Of a DNA stretch of 64,000 bases, positions 35,030 to 46,996 are shown in pieces. Source of the stretch: Primulina eburnea (taxonomy: Eukaryota; Streptophyta; Magnoliopsida; Lamiales; Gesneriaceae); NCBI RefSeq assembly GCF_022965805.1, contig NW_027331237.1:1-64000 (forward strand), read 5' to 3'. The translations under genes were made by a program, and so were the position numbers. Positions within the stretch are counted from its first letter, which is position 1. Each line of letters opens with the position of its first letter. The notes beneath the pieces were generated by a model, which worked only from the letters and a program-made list of their open reading frames with translations, was not told the DNA's origin and did no database searches.

Positions 35030-36417
35030 TGTAGTAGCCCGAATTCCAAATTGGGTAATTAACGGATTAATGGTGATTAATCATGATCGGAAGGTCCGAA
35101 GATGGTTCGGAAGCACCGAAGAGTTCGTAAGGTCCGAAGTGAGTTCGGTGGATCCGATCATTAGGTGTCAAGAGTTGATCGACACGTGGGAGTTCGGACG
35201 TTCCGAAGTGTATGATCGGAGGATCCGATCCTAAGGTGTCAAGAGCAGCTGGACACGTGCATGTTCGGACGGTCCGAAGTGTATGATCGGAGGATCCGAT
35301 CATGAGCTGTCAAGAGCCAGTGGACACGTAGCGTTCGGACGTTCCGAAGTGGTGTTCGGAGGATCCGAACATGGCCTATAAATAGTGCTCGGATTTCTCA
35401 TTTGTGACTTGCCATTCCTTGAGTTGAGTCTTCTCTTTGAGAGTTTTGGAAGGATTCTAGGGCTAGTTGTTGTTCGAGCGATAGCCAAGAGCTGCCGGGA
35501 TTGGTAGCGTAGCAATGCCGGAGTTTCGAGGCAATCGACATCAAAGGGCTGTCGACGGACGAAGGCTTGGTTTAGACCTGCTGTTTGGTTGTTCCAGTGG
35601 ATTAGGATTGCTGTGATAGAGGTACGAAAGTACTATCCGAGATATCCTGGTTGAGTATACATTCTTATATGTGTTGCATGATTATGTGGTGCATTGATAT
35701 ATGTCATATGGTGCATGCTATTATGTCACGTTTATTACTGCACGTTGCATTTCATGTTGAGCCGTATTCTCCTTTGAGATAGCCTTTACTGTTGAGCTGT
35801 ATCTCTTTCGAGATAAGCTATATCTTGGGACCGCTCAGCCCTGTCTTGTGGACGCATGGACACCGAGAGTACACAGTGGCCGACGGGTCGGGAGGGCTTC
35901 GGTGGTCCGGGACATTTTAGGTCCACGTCTGTCTTGTAGTGGATGCAGTGACCCAGAGGTTGGACCGCGCGGCACTATCCACTTGGCGCCTCTAGACTGA
36001 GCATTGTTGAGATCCTTTTGTGATTCCTGTTTCTTGACTACCCCGGTATCATGATCATAGCATGTGCATTTCATATAGGTCTGTATACTCATACTTTTGT
36101 ACTGGGCGTTCTTATCGCTCACGTCCTCGGTTTTGTTTATTCTTGGACACCCCATTCCCACGGGGCAGGCCTCAGGTTGGACAGCTCAGGAGGAGCAGGA
36201 GGAGGACGTGAGTATCTGATTGGTTTAGTTTATCGGTATTGTTTTGATTCGATATGGTTGTATTGGATATTTTATTTTGAGTTATTCTAGACTTCGATTG
36301 GATTGTATAATCGGTATAGTTGTTGACTTTTTCCGCTGTTATCTCTGATTATTGTTTATTAGGTTAATTGCATGCTTAGTTTTTGATTAGTAGGTGATTC
36401 TGGAACGGGTCACTACA
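35030..36417 (+). mobile_element. 3' LTR of gag-only element
   Basis: 1388 bp, essentially identical to 32416-33803; followed by the TGCAC target duplication. Confidence 0.95.
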
Positions 36418-36812
36418 TGCACTCTACCAAGAGCACCTATCTGCATGCTCGGACATCACAATGTCCCTTACCAATGAAACATGGTACTCACATCACAGAT
36501 ACTAGTCTCGAACTCGAGCGGCCTATATCCTTCTTAGAGGCGGCTGAATCGACTAGGAACTGTTTAGAATATACAGTATTCCAAATATGAGTTTCATGAT
36601 ACTCATCATATGAGCATCTCATATTCTTTCTACTATTTGTATATTCAAGGACTTTATCTATGCAACTAACATGGGTATACAGATAAAGAAGTGCCAAAAT
36701 AATAAATCCAAATATTATTAAAATAAAGACCGTTCATACATAGAGTTTAAACATGAACCCTCGGTCAACACTTGGCTCGACGGGCATCTACTCTAACAAT
36801 CTCCCACTTGCA

Positions 36813-39800
36813 CTAGAGCCAACTACCCATATGCTTCAAACCCATCGATTCGCGATGCTTCTCGAATAATGGTCCAGGTAAAGGCTTAGTTAGCAGATCA
36901 ACAACATTATCTGCGGAGTCGACTTTGTCAATCGTGACATTTCCTCTTTCCACTATCTCTCGGAGGATGTGGTACTTTCTCAATACGTGTTTGGAATTTT
37001 GATGAGACCTTGGCTCCTTTGCTTGAGCAATGGCTCCCGTGTTGTCACAAAACACCGGGACAGGAGCAACTCCATTAGGAATGATCCCCAACTCTTAGAC
37101 GAAATTCCTTATCCAAACAGCCTCCTTTGCTGCAGCTGATGCAGCAATATATTCTGCCTCAGTGGTGGAATCCGCTGTACTGTCTTGCTTAGAACTCTTC
37201 TAAGAGACAGCAGCACCATTGAGCATGAATATGAATCCAGAGGTTGACTTCGAGTCATCGATATCGCTTTGGAAGCTAGAGTCGGTATAGCCTTCCAATT
37301 TCAGTTCTCCACCCCCATTAACCAAGAAAAATTTATTGGTCCTTCTCAAATACTTGAGGATGTCTTTCACAGCTTTCCAATGTGGAAGACCGGGATTCGA
37401 TTGATATCTACTCACTACACTTAGTGCGAAAGCCACGTCAGGACGTGTAGATATCCTCCCATACATGATGCTACCAATCGCAGATGCATACAGAATGCGT
37501 GTCATCGCCTCTATCTCTGCATCAGTCTTGGGAGACATAGACTTGGATAGGGACACGCCATGACACATTGGTAGATGTCCTCTCTTGGACTCATCTATCG
37601 AGAACCGCTTCACGATGGTATCAATGTATGTGGACTGGGTGAGACCAAGCAATCTTTTCGATCTATCTCTATAGATCTGTATTCCCAATACAAAAGATGC
37701 TTCACCCAAGTCCTCATCGAGAACTTACTCGCTAACCATATCTTAGTTGATTGCAACATTCCTACATCATTCCCAATGAGTAGAATGTCATCAACATACA
37801 ACACCAGGAATGACACAGCACTCCCACTGACCTTCTTATACACACAAAGTTCCTCAAGATTCTTAGTAAAACCAAACTCTTTGATTGTACTGTCGAATCT
37901 GAGGTTCCAACTCCTAGACGCCTGCTTTAGACCATAAATAGATCTATGAAGTTTTCATACCATGTGCTCACTTCCGACAGATGTAAGCCCATAAGGTTGA
38001 GACATGTAAATCTCTTCCTTAATATCCCCATTAAGAACGGCTGTCTTGACATCCATCTGCCATATCTCATAGTCATACCATGCAGCTATGGCTAGCAATA
38101 TCCTTATGGACTTGAACATTGCAACTGGAGAAAAGGTTTCCTCAAAGTCAACTCCTTGTCTTTGAGTATATCCTTTTGCCCCCAATCGCGCCTTGAAAGT
38201 CAATACCTTCCCATCCGCCCCAAGTTTCCTCTTGTAAATCCATTTACACCCTATGGGAACAATTCCCTCAGGTGGATCCACGAGATTCCACACTTGGTTC
38301 GAATGCATGGAATTCATCTCAGATTCCATCGCTTCAAGCCACTTGGATGAATCGGCATCAGATAATGCTTCCTTGAAGGTCCTTGGATCACATCCATGGT
38401 TAGGCTCATCATAGCCCTCTTCAAGAAGCAGACCATACCTCATAGATGGTCTCGAGACTCTCTCGCATCTTCTAGGAGCTTGTATCTTCTCTCTTGGCTC
38501 TTCGGGTATGGGTTCTATAATTGTGGGTGTCTCTCGAACCTCTTCGAGTTCTATCATCTCCCCTATTCTATCCAATAGAAATTTCTTTTCCAAAAAGGTC
38601 GCATTCCTAGAAACAAACACTTTTGTTTCTTGATGATGATAGAAATAGTATCCAATTGAATTCTTTGGATATCCCACAAAGTAACATAAAATGGATCGAC
38701 TATCCAATTTATCTCTCACTACCTGCTTCACATAAACAGGGCACCGCCATATTCTAAGATAAGAATATCTGGGAGGCTTACCCACCCATATCTCATATGG
38801 TGTCTTGTCAACTGCCTTTGAATGGACATTGTTCAACAACAGTACCGCTGTCTCAAGCGCATATCCCCAAAAGGATGGCGGAAACTCCGTGAACCCAATC
38901 ATAGACCGAACCATGTCCATAAAGTCCGGTTACGACGCTTTGAAACACCATTTAACTGCGATGTAGCAGGCGGAGTCCACTGCGAGAGAATCTTATTCTC
39001 CCTAAGATACTCTTGGAACTCGGCACTCAAGTACTCACTACCTCGTTCCAATCGAAGTGTCTTGATGCTTCGTCCCAACTGTTTCTCTACTTCACTTCTG
39101 AATTCTTCGAACCTTTCAAAGGCTTCAGACTTGTATTTCATCAAATACACATACACATACCTCGAAAAGTCATCGGCAAAGGTGATGAAGTAAGCATGTC
39201 CATGCTTAGTGGTGATGCTAAGCGGACCGCACACATCGGTATGGATCAAATACAATAACCCTTTGGCTCGCTCCACATGGCCCTAAAAGGGAATTTTGTT
39301 CATCTTACCTTTCAGACATGATTTACAAGTCATGAGAGCATTAATATCAGACATATCAAACATGCCTACTCCCACTAGCTTGTTCATTCTTCTTAGGGAA
39401 ATATGTCCTAACCGAGCATGCCATAATTGTGCCGAATTTAGAGTATCTTGTTTTCGCTTGTTTTTTGTTGTTATTGCTTGGACATTGTTTAGTGGAATAT
39501 CTTTCAATTTTAAGTTATAGAGATCGTTTTCAAGTTCTCGAGTACCAATTAAACATTCATTCTTGTAAATGTTGCAAACACCTTTGCTAAATAAACAAGA
39601 ATATCCATTTTTATCAAGCATAGAAATGGAAATAATTTTTTTCACCAAATCAGGTACAAACAAAACATCTCTTAAAATCAACTTAAAATCATTATTCAAC
39701 AATAAATAAACATTTCCCACGGCCTTGGCAGCAAATCTTGCTCCATTGGCCAACCTCAAGAAGGTCTCACCTTCCCTAAGTCTCCTACTTCTTCCCATCA

Positions 39801-40386
39801 CCTGTAACTCATTACAGAGATGTGAATTACAACCGGTATCCAATACCCAAGAAGTAGAGTTAATTAAAATGTTTACTTCAATATAGAACATACCGTTTCC
39901 AGAAATCTTCTGGGCAAGATATTCCCTGCAATTACGCCTCCAATGTCCAGGCTTCTTGCAATGATGACATATGTCAACAGTCTTGTCAGCCGTTACTGGT
40001 ATGGCTGCCACAGAGGGACTCAGAGATTGCCTCTTCAAGGGCACGTTCTTCTTGGGACGTTGGAAAGAACGTTTCTTTCCCTTCCCATGTGGACCAATCC
40101 TCGTACCAGATGAAGTATCCACATAAAGAACCGACTTCTCATCATTTATAGAAGCTTGCACATAACACTTGGCTTTCAAGTCATGGTCACACCATTCCTT
40201 GTAAGTCTGCTATTCCTCAGAAGTGCAGTCAGCCAGAGCCTCAACAGGGGATAACTTAGTAAGTGTATACGCTATCCTTTCCGAATTCAAGACAATTTTC
40301 AGATTTCTTAGCCAATTGAGGTAATTAGGTCTGGTTAATACGTGTTTTTTGAGTATTACATACAACGAATTGCGAATCGAAGACAT
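36813..40386 (-). pseudogene. Copia gag-pol polyprotein, broken
   Basis: Starts MSSIRNSLYVILKKH at 40386. Gag is cut short: after about 60 codons (...KLSPVEALADC) it jumps to KAKCYVQASINDE, losing roughly 120 residues. Then zinc knuckle C-HH-C-KKPG-H-WRRN-C, protease D-T-G-C-N-S (39840), and pre-integrase LWHARLGHISLRRMNKL...CKSCLKGK. An in-frame TAG follows at 39285-39283. The integrase core has HTDVCGPL and FADDFSRY, but LRLERGSEYL has Glu for the second catalytic Asp and NGVSKRRNRTL has Lys for the catalytic Glu. RT has intact YVDD (37799-37788) but frame breaks near 37955, 37840 and 37710. RNase H runs to GSWL at 36813. Dead as an enzyme source. Confidence 0.92.
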
Positions 40387-42169
40387 TGTCAAAAAGTATT
40401 GAAAAGTAAAACAGATAAATGTTAATGACTATTTTAAAATATTTAGTAAGATATGAAGTATGGACTTTTACTTCATAAATTTTTACTCCCGCTGTTTTGA
40501 CATCTTTCACTACCCTCTAGTGAAAACGGGAAACTCCTTTCCTCAGTAGGTACGCAAGGTCCAATTAGCGAATTGTGATCCCGAATAATATTGGCCAATC
40601 ACAATTCCTAAAAGGTAGTTTCCAATTGCATCTCCATGCAACCCTCTACGTAAACTTTTGTCTTACGTTTGATTAGGACCCAATAATATGACGTCGTTCA
40701 TCTTTACGTGTCAAGCCTTACCATCGATGTTGAACCTTAATGGACGGTCGCCATGAGTTCCCTCAATAATAGGAGCTGAAATCATGGGAGTTCCACGTAG
40801 TTCTCAACACCATGTCAATGGATGTCACAGCTTTCCGGCACCCAGGACTCCCCCAATAATATGAGCCGAGCCCCGAGCACGGGTAGCGTTCATCATGCAC
40901 CCATTGTCCGTGGAAGACATGGAAATTATAAAAAAATTTATAATTCCCCTTTTCGGGCTTGATATTAATTTTGAATCTTATTCAAAATGAGGGTTTTTAG
41001 TTTTGAAAGGTCTCATCATTAATTTTTTTTAAAAGCTCGCCATGTCTGATCGTATGTTTGCCGGATTCATGCAACTTTGTTATTATCATAATAATAATAA
41101 CGCACATACTCATTATTTATAATATATTATGCATATATTATAAACAGTAAACAAAACAAGGATGATCAATCGCCCCAATACTAATGGCCCGTGTGAGCTA
41201 AATACGAGCCTAGGTCCAATCCTAGGGAAATGAATGGGATGCAAATGCAACTATTACATTAGCTTCCAATATTTACATGTCTTCGATCTTCATAATCATC
41301 ATGGCCACCATCTTCCAATCTTGATCATCCACTATACTAATATTTTCAAATAAATATCCATGGCAAATAGAGATACATCTTATGGGGGTGGGAACGAGCC
41401 ATAAACCAAGCCCACTTTATAAAAAATTGATAATTATTACAATCATTCAACACAAAATATCCTAGCATACACCTAGAAAATTGGGCTTGAGCTTTTGATC
41501 ATCCTTCATGCATAATATCACATATCATACACCATCAATTAATTATCACCATAATTAATTGATCCAATATTATATATCTTGATCCAATCACTAACTGTCA
41601 CGATTATAAACTAAATTAACAAAGTATACAAACACCTTTGTCTACTTTCTAATTAATTTATGTATAACCGAATTTCTTGCAAATCACAATTTACTATAAA
41701 TAATTAAAATCCAAATTCAATTATTTATTTCATGAGAAAATATTTGCAACTTTTGTAAATTTAAACTTAAGGACCCAAAAAATCATTTTTCACCAAAAAC
41801 ATTTTGGCCCATTTAAATTCTACAAATATGTTAGCCATCCAATGGCCCAACAACTCAAGGCCCATGACACTTTGATATTTCAAAACACCTTTTGAAAACC
41901 CTAGCCGTTATAGCCGTCGCCGGATTCCGACCAACATGCAATTTTTTTTTAATTTTAAATAGAGGGCTTCGGGCAGCACCTCTGGCTGCCCTTGCTGCCC
42001 GAAATGGGCAGCCCCTCGGGCAGCCCGAGCTGCCCGAAATGGGCAGAAACATGCTGCCCAAAAATGCCCTATGTGTTGGCCTTGATTTTGTTGCAAAATT
42101 ACATCTCGTGCGGTTAGAAATCGAACTCAATATAATATCATGTATATGCTACAAAAACTAGTACCCTTA
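40387..42169 (-). other. Copia 5' leader (untranslated)
   Basis: About 1.8 kb between primer site and gag start. Contains the CTGCCC/GGGCAG dyad array at 41968-42060 and AT-rich sequence. No meaningful frame; leader length is unusual for copia. Confidence 0.6.
41968..42060. repeat. GGGCAGC/GCTGCCC dyad cluster in copia leader
   Basis: At least nine copies of GGGCAG or CTGCCC in 93 bp, many as CGGGCAGC or GCTGCCCG, including CTCGGGCAGCCCGAG (palindromic). It sits about 110-200 nt downstream of the primer site in transcript orientation. Confidence 0.85.
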
Positions 42170-42181
42170 GCTCTGATACCA
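42170..42181 (-). promoter_or_regulatory. Primer-binding site of copia element
   Basis: Minus strand TGGTATCAGAGC, two bases after the LTR end ...CTTCA. Confidence 0.9.
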
Positions 42182-42183
42182 CT

Positions 42184-44268
42184 TGAAGGAGATCAATTTT
42201 AGGGTGTTCAAATGCGCAACGGAAGTTCAAAATTGTTTTAAGGGCATGAAAACCGAAATTTTAAAGGAAAAATTTCTTGAACTCCTCATGTACTAGCATG
42301 TAACATATACAAAAATACAACTATGACATTCATAGGGTGTTTAAAAATGATGCCTATCAATCTCAAAGATTGATGTAATAGCTCCAACCAAGTTGTAAAC
42401 AACTTGGCTCTTCAAAGGCAAGACAAATCTACAAGCTCTCCTTGTCCTTGAGTCCTTCCTTCAAAATCAAGCCCACCACTTGCTAACTAGAACCCTTCTT
42501 ACTTTGCACTAGAAAAATAAGAAGATTTTTCTTTGAGAAGTGCAAGAATTTCTCAACAATTGAAGAACAAAATTGGGAGAAAAATGAGATGCAAATTTTG
42601 GCCAAAGTGAGGGAGAGTGGGAGAGTGAATGACTTTTCTTGGTTGTGGGAAAAGCTAAAAGAAGCATGTGCATGCCATGCCAATATTTTAATCAAAAGTA
42701 ATCCACAACCATTCACCTCCCAATCATGCATATCAAGTGGGTTGTAACATTTACAAAGAGCCCATGGACTTTTAATTTAAATTTTCTCAAACATATTTCA
42801 GCCCAATTAAACAATGCTTGATTTTCCTCAAACCCACTAGTTAAATAATTATTTCCAATTGGGCTCTACAAGGCCCAATGTTATTTAATTAATTCACCAC
42901 TTGAATTAATTTAATTATTTAGACTCTACTAGGCCCACTAGTGTTAAATTAATTCAACACTTGAATTAATTTAATTTAGTCCATAATAATGTTTATGAAA
43001 ATCACAACTTTCAAATACATTATTCACTTGGTTAACTTTTAATTTAGGAACACATTCATAAATTAAAAGTTACATTTCTCACATAGAAGTCATACTTCTA
43101 TTTTTCCTTACGCTTATAAACTCCTTTATAAGACGTTCAACACATTGAACTATTTTACTTCTCAACGGGATCTAGAAAGCTAGTACTTGTGTGGCCCTCA
43201 ATGGTTCATTGATACAACTAGCCGTGGGTTCACATCTCCATGTGATTCGGACTAAACATGTCCTTATACGAGCATACCCCAATTGCTCCATTCTTAATTA
43301 TCAACTCCTTGCTAATAAGAACGTCAGAACTCAAGTCTGATAGTACCCAACCAATCATGTTAAACGCCTAGCAGCATCGCTTACATGATTCCCTAGGTAT
43401 CAAATGATAGTACCTGCAAGAACCATTGAATTATGGTTAGCGTACAGTACGGTCCCTTCAACTCATATATCCCGACCGATACGACAACCATTGGTATATC
43501 GAGAGTTGTCAATGAATCCATACTATGTGTCATGTCGTAGTTGCATCGATGGTGTAATCTATGAAACCCCTTTCATAATTACCACCATACTCTGATCAGA
43601 GATTTCATACTACACATACATGAGAACACATAGGATATCCATACCCGAAGGTAAGCGGTGAATCCCCGACTACAATGCATCGTCTCCTATATGTTTCGAC
43701 AGAACGCCCAACCTTGCCACCTGATGACCCCATGAGAGTCGGTAAACAAGTCAAAGTGTAATTCTAGCACATAGAGTCTCAATGTTGTCTCGGATCATAA
43801 GGACTAATGGTGTACAACCATAAACTAGGACGTTTGCACTCGATAAGTGAGAATCACATGGAAAGTCCTTTACGGAGGGTTGTTCAATGCACTCTACCAG
43901 GAGCACCTATCTGCATGGTCGGACATCACAATGTCCCCTACCAATGAAACATGGTACTCACATCGCAGATACTAGTCTCGAACTCGAGCGGCCTATATCT
44001 TTCTTAGCGGCGGTTGAATCGACTAGGAACTGTTTAGAATATACAGTATTCCAAATATGAGTTTCATGATACTCATCATATGAGTATCTCATATTATTTC
44101 TACTATTTGTATATTCAAGGACTTTATCTATGCAACTAGCATGGGTATACAGATAAAGAAGTGCCAAAATAATAAATCCAAATATTATTAAAATAAAGAC
44201 TGTTCATACATAGAGTTTAAACATGAACCATCGGCCAACACTTGGCTCGACGGACACCTACTCTAAAT
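42184..44268 (-). mobile_element. 5' LTR of copia element
   Basis: Partner of 30701-36798 without the nested insertion. Starts (plus strand) TGAAGGAGATC and ends ACTCTAAAT where the partner has CTCTAACA, so the terminal dinucleotide is mutated. Contains the conserved core at 43421-43438. Confidence 0.9.
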
Positions 44269-44434
44269 TATATTTTAACTATATATGCATATTTTGGCTG
44301 GACGAGTCCGGGGCGAGTGTGACAAAACCCGGGACTCGCCCAGACTCAGTTGTAGACCTGCTAGGTCTGTTATAGGGCGGGGTTTAATACGGAGCCAGAT
44401 TTAGACCCAACCCAATATCATTCCTAGGATCTAC

Positions 44435-45529
44435 TGTCCTCGTGTAGAGTTTGGATTTTTGAGAAAATTTTGGTCTTTTTCGGAATGATTTTTATGTTTT
44501 AAAAAATAATTGGAGACTGATTTAGTTAAATTCAATCACTTTGTATACCACATGTTTAAGAGAACAAGTTAAAATATACCTTTTACATGGTGATTTTGAT
44601 ATGACTTGATCAAAATACCCTCCAATGAAGGAAAGAAATCGAATTTTATAGCGTAAGTTGACATATTTTGGTTTCTATTTATGAATTGTCAAAATTCGAA
44701 TTTATTCATGTAAATTGGTTTTTTATTTTTATTTTTAACTTACAGTCATTTTTAACCAAAATACTGTCATGATTTCGAAGTTTCAGTAATGCCCGTTACG
44801 TCAACAATATTCGACTTCATTTAAGGAATTCTTTATCTTAGATTATTTACTTTTATCAATTAATCATATCTGAATTTAAGAGTATACTAATAAAAATTTG
44901 GTGTTAGAGCACGTGTTCCTGATTAAATTATAATTACTAAACAATCAATATTAATTAGTGTAAACAATGCAAATGAGTACAAAATTTCATTTGGACTTAC
45001 TGAACTATCGACATAACCTTCCCATAAATATGACATACGGGAAAAAAAACACAAATAACATTTATATACTAAAAAATAAAGTCCAATTCAACAGATAAAC
45101 AACAATATAATGCAGAGCCTGCTGGGCTCGATCACTCAAAATAAAAGCCCATAAAGGCAACATATATATACACGAGTCCTCTCTCCGGAAAACAACTATA
45201 TATATAGGAACACTCAAAGACAATTCAACCTATTGGGCACCGCTATCTGACGCGTCACTATGACATAAAAAATAAAAACACAAAAAGAAAAGAGTGGTCG
45301 GAACCCAGTACGTCAAACCAATAAAATTACAATAAATATAAATGACAGGTAACAAAATCAGGTTAATAAAATAATTACACTAAATTTTCCAAATATTGGA
45401 TAATAAAATCAGGTTTTCACAACCTACTAATAAAAGATTTCATCTTCAAAATCTAGTGCAGACAAAACTTACACACAACATGGTTAAAATAATCAAAGTA
45501 AAATGAATAATTTTTTACGTTGTCAAACA
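44435..45529. other. No gene seen; AT-rich, possibly decayed LTR
   Basis: Lies downstream (in minus orientation) of the integrase relic, where its 3' LTR would be. AT-rich with (TA)n near 45160 and 45200. LTR ends could not be placed. Confidence 0.35.
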
Positions 45530-46190
45530 AGTGAGACCATTATTGACGCATCTTTGCCTCTAAATTCCATGTGAAATCTTCTTTCCGATGTTTGCTCCAC
45601 TATACCAGAACCAATGGAATTGTCTTGCTCCTAAGCTTACTTTATTTGCAATCAAGAATCTGCATCGGATGTCCAACATAGCTAAAGGAACATTCTAACT
45701 CCACATAATTGGTCCTCAACACATGAAATTGATCTGGCACGTACTTTAGCATCATAGCTACATGAGACACATCGTGTATTGTGAACAACCCTGCGACAAG
45801 TCCAAATGATAAGCCAAAATGTCAATCCTCTCAGCTATCATGTACGGACCAACATAATGCTAAACTAACTTCCCTTTATGCCCAAATCTCATGGTATTGT
45901 GAAATGATGATCCTTTAAAGAGTACATGATCATCAACCTGAAATTCTAAAAGAATATACCTTTTGTTACCATATCTGAATTGAAGATCTTGCGCTGCTTT
46001 AATATTTTTCATGATCAAGTCAACATTATCTTCCATTTCTTTTTCAAATAGAGATATGAATTTTCTGTCATACAAAGTTTCAAATTGTCATATCGATCGT
46101 TGCCTAAAAACTATTTTTGTAAGAGAATTCAACCAGAGACAATGAGTTTTCCAACCACCAATAAAATCCATTACAACTGCTCATAACATA
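45530..46190 (-). pseudogene. Chromovirus integrase C-terminal relic
   Basis: Minus-strand pieces: ETLYDRKFISLFEKEMEDN and IKAAQDLQFRYGNKR, then LLEFQVDDHVLFKG and MRFGHKGKLV (open at 45860-46075). These match the region after the integrase core that leads to the GPFEIL motif. Weak chromodomain-like traces follow to about 45540 (PMQILDC, a region like IPLVxVYW). Several stops. It is truncated at 46190 by the LTR starting at 46191. The residue pattern is Tekay-like, unlike the integrase repeats at 58172-59056 on the other side, so the two flanks may not be halves of one element. Confidence 0.65.
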
Positions 46191-46982
46191 TGATGTGAAT
46201 CTGGCCGGGCATGGTGTTCAAATTATTGATAAGCAAGGGAGAAGGGCTCGTGATGCATGGGAGCACGTTGGAAAGCCGAAGGAACATTATTCAAGCATTA
46301 TTTTGAGGAACCGAGGTTGCACGGACCCGAGCACGGACCAGTACACGTGGTCCGTGTCCATTACACTTGAGGAAGATAAATCCCGAGCCTACACGGACCC
46401 GAGGACGGACCTGTACACGGGGTCCGTGTCTACTACTTTCGAGACATGAAAATTACAGTGCCTACACGGACCCCCTTCCGGACCTCTACACGGGGTCCGT
46501 GTCCTTTACGAATGGGAGAGCAGATTTTTTCCTAATTTAGAGTTTTATTTATTTTGGCAAGTAGATTTGATATCTTTGGATTTTGAGCCAATATATACTC
46601 GAAAATTTCATCATTGTAAACAACATTGATTATTATTCATCTTTTATGATATTGAGAATTCTCTCAACACAAGCTTAAGTTTCGTTATAACTTTTGCGTT
46701 GTATCAAATCAAACTTATCAAAAGATTTATCTTTTGTGGCGTTTGTCAATCGAGTATCACGAGGGTTGCCAAGGGCGGGTTCTTTGGAGGTTCTCTTGAA
46801 ACGCGATTGTTTATACTCGTGTTATTTGTTGCTAAACTCTTGCTAGTTTAGAGGTGAATATCACACCTATCCATTACTTGTTTCAAAGATCGGGAAAACA
46901 CACGAGTCTTGTTATCGTAATTGAATAGAGGGTGCGATTGTTTAATCGTGTTTGCTATTTATTCGTGTCAAGATTCACGTCA
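46191..46982 (+). mobile_element. 5' LTR (792 bp)
   Basis: TGATGTGAATCTGGCC...GATTCACGTCA, followed two bases on by the primer site. Contains the CACGGACCC/GGGTCCGTG array at 46319-46502 and a TATATACT stretch at about 46591. Confidence 0.95.
46319..46502. repeat. Three-unit CACGGACCC/GGGTCCGTG dyad array
   Basis: Three units of about 70 bp. Each has ACACGGACCC (first unit GCACGGACCC), an internal half-site (ACGGACC or CCGGACC) and GGGGTCCGTGTC (first unit GTGGTCCGTGTC). The 3' LTR copy is at 57507-57691. Same half-sites as the array at 1034-1290. Confidence 0.9.
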
Positions 46983-46984
46983 TT

Positions 46985-46996
46985 TGGTATCAGAGC
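46985..46996 (+). promoter_or_regulatory. Primer-binding site (initiator tRNA-Met)
   Basis: TGGTATCAGAGC two bases after the 5' LTR. Confidence 0.9.

Larger units (their letters stand above)
32416..36417 (+). mobile_element. Complete gag-only gypsy element (TR-GAG type)
   Basis: 4002 bp. LTRs 32416-33803 and 35030-36417 are both 1388 bp, TGTAGTAGCCCG...GGGTCACTACA. I found one difference (G/A in GTAGCGTAGCRATGCCGG). Flanking TGCAC at 32411-32415 and 36418-36422 is a perfect 5-bp target duplication. Primer site TGGTATCAGAGC at 33808-33819; purine tract TTTTAAGGGGGGGAGAA before the 3' LTR. The interior holds only gag (33903-34928), with no protease, RT or integrase. It must use pol supplied in trans. 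Near-identical LTRs mean a recent insertion. Confidence 0.95.
30701..36798 (-). mobile_element. 3' LTR of copia element, interrupted
   Basis: 30701-32415 and 36423-36798 together match 42184-44268. Interrupted at GTTGTTCAG/TGCAC by the gag-only gypsy element. The uninterrupted partner at 43861-43920 reads straight across this point, confirming the insertion site. Confidence 0.9.
30701..44268 (-). mobile_element. Complete copia element, minus strand, with nested insertion
   Basis: Order on the minus strand: 5' LTR 42184-44268 (2085 bp), primer site 42170-42181 (GCTCTGATACCA on plus), long leader, gag-pol relic 40386-36813, purine tract (plus-strand ATCTCCCACTTGC, 36799-36811), 3' LTR 30701-36798. 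The 3' LTR is 2091 bp once the 4002-bp insertion and its 5-bp duplication (32416-36422) are removed. The last bases at 44267-44268 are AT instead of CA and I find no clear 5-bp target duplication. The LTRs differ at many positions, so the insertion is older than the nested one. Confidence 0.9.
30492..44426. mobile_element. hAT-like MITE, split by copia insertion
   Basis: Left part 30492-30700 starts TAGGGATGAC; right part 44269-44426 ends TATCATTCCTA, imperfect inverted termini. Flanking 8-mers GGATCTAT (30484-30491) and GGATCTAC (44427-44434) match at 7 of 8 positions, the size expected for hAT. The two parts sum to about 365 bp and both carry GC-rich segments (GGCCAAACCCCGGACTC, ACAAAACCCGGGACTCGCC). 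The copia element 30701-44268 interrupts it. Confidence 0.7.
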
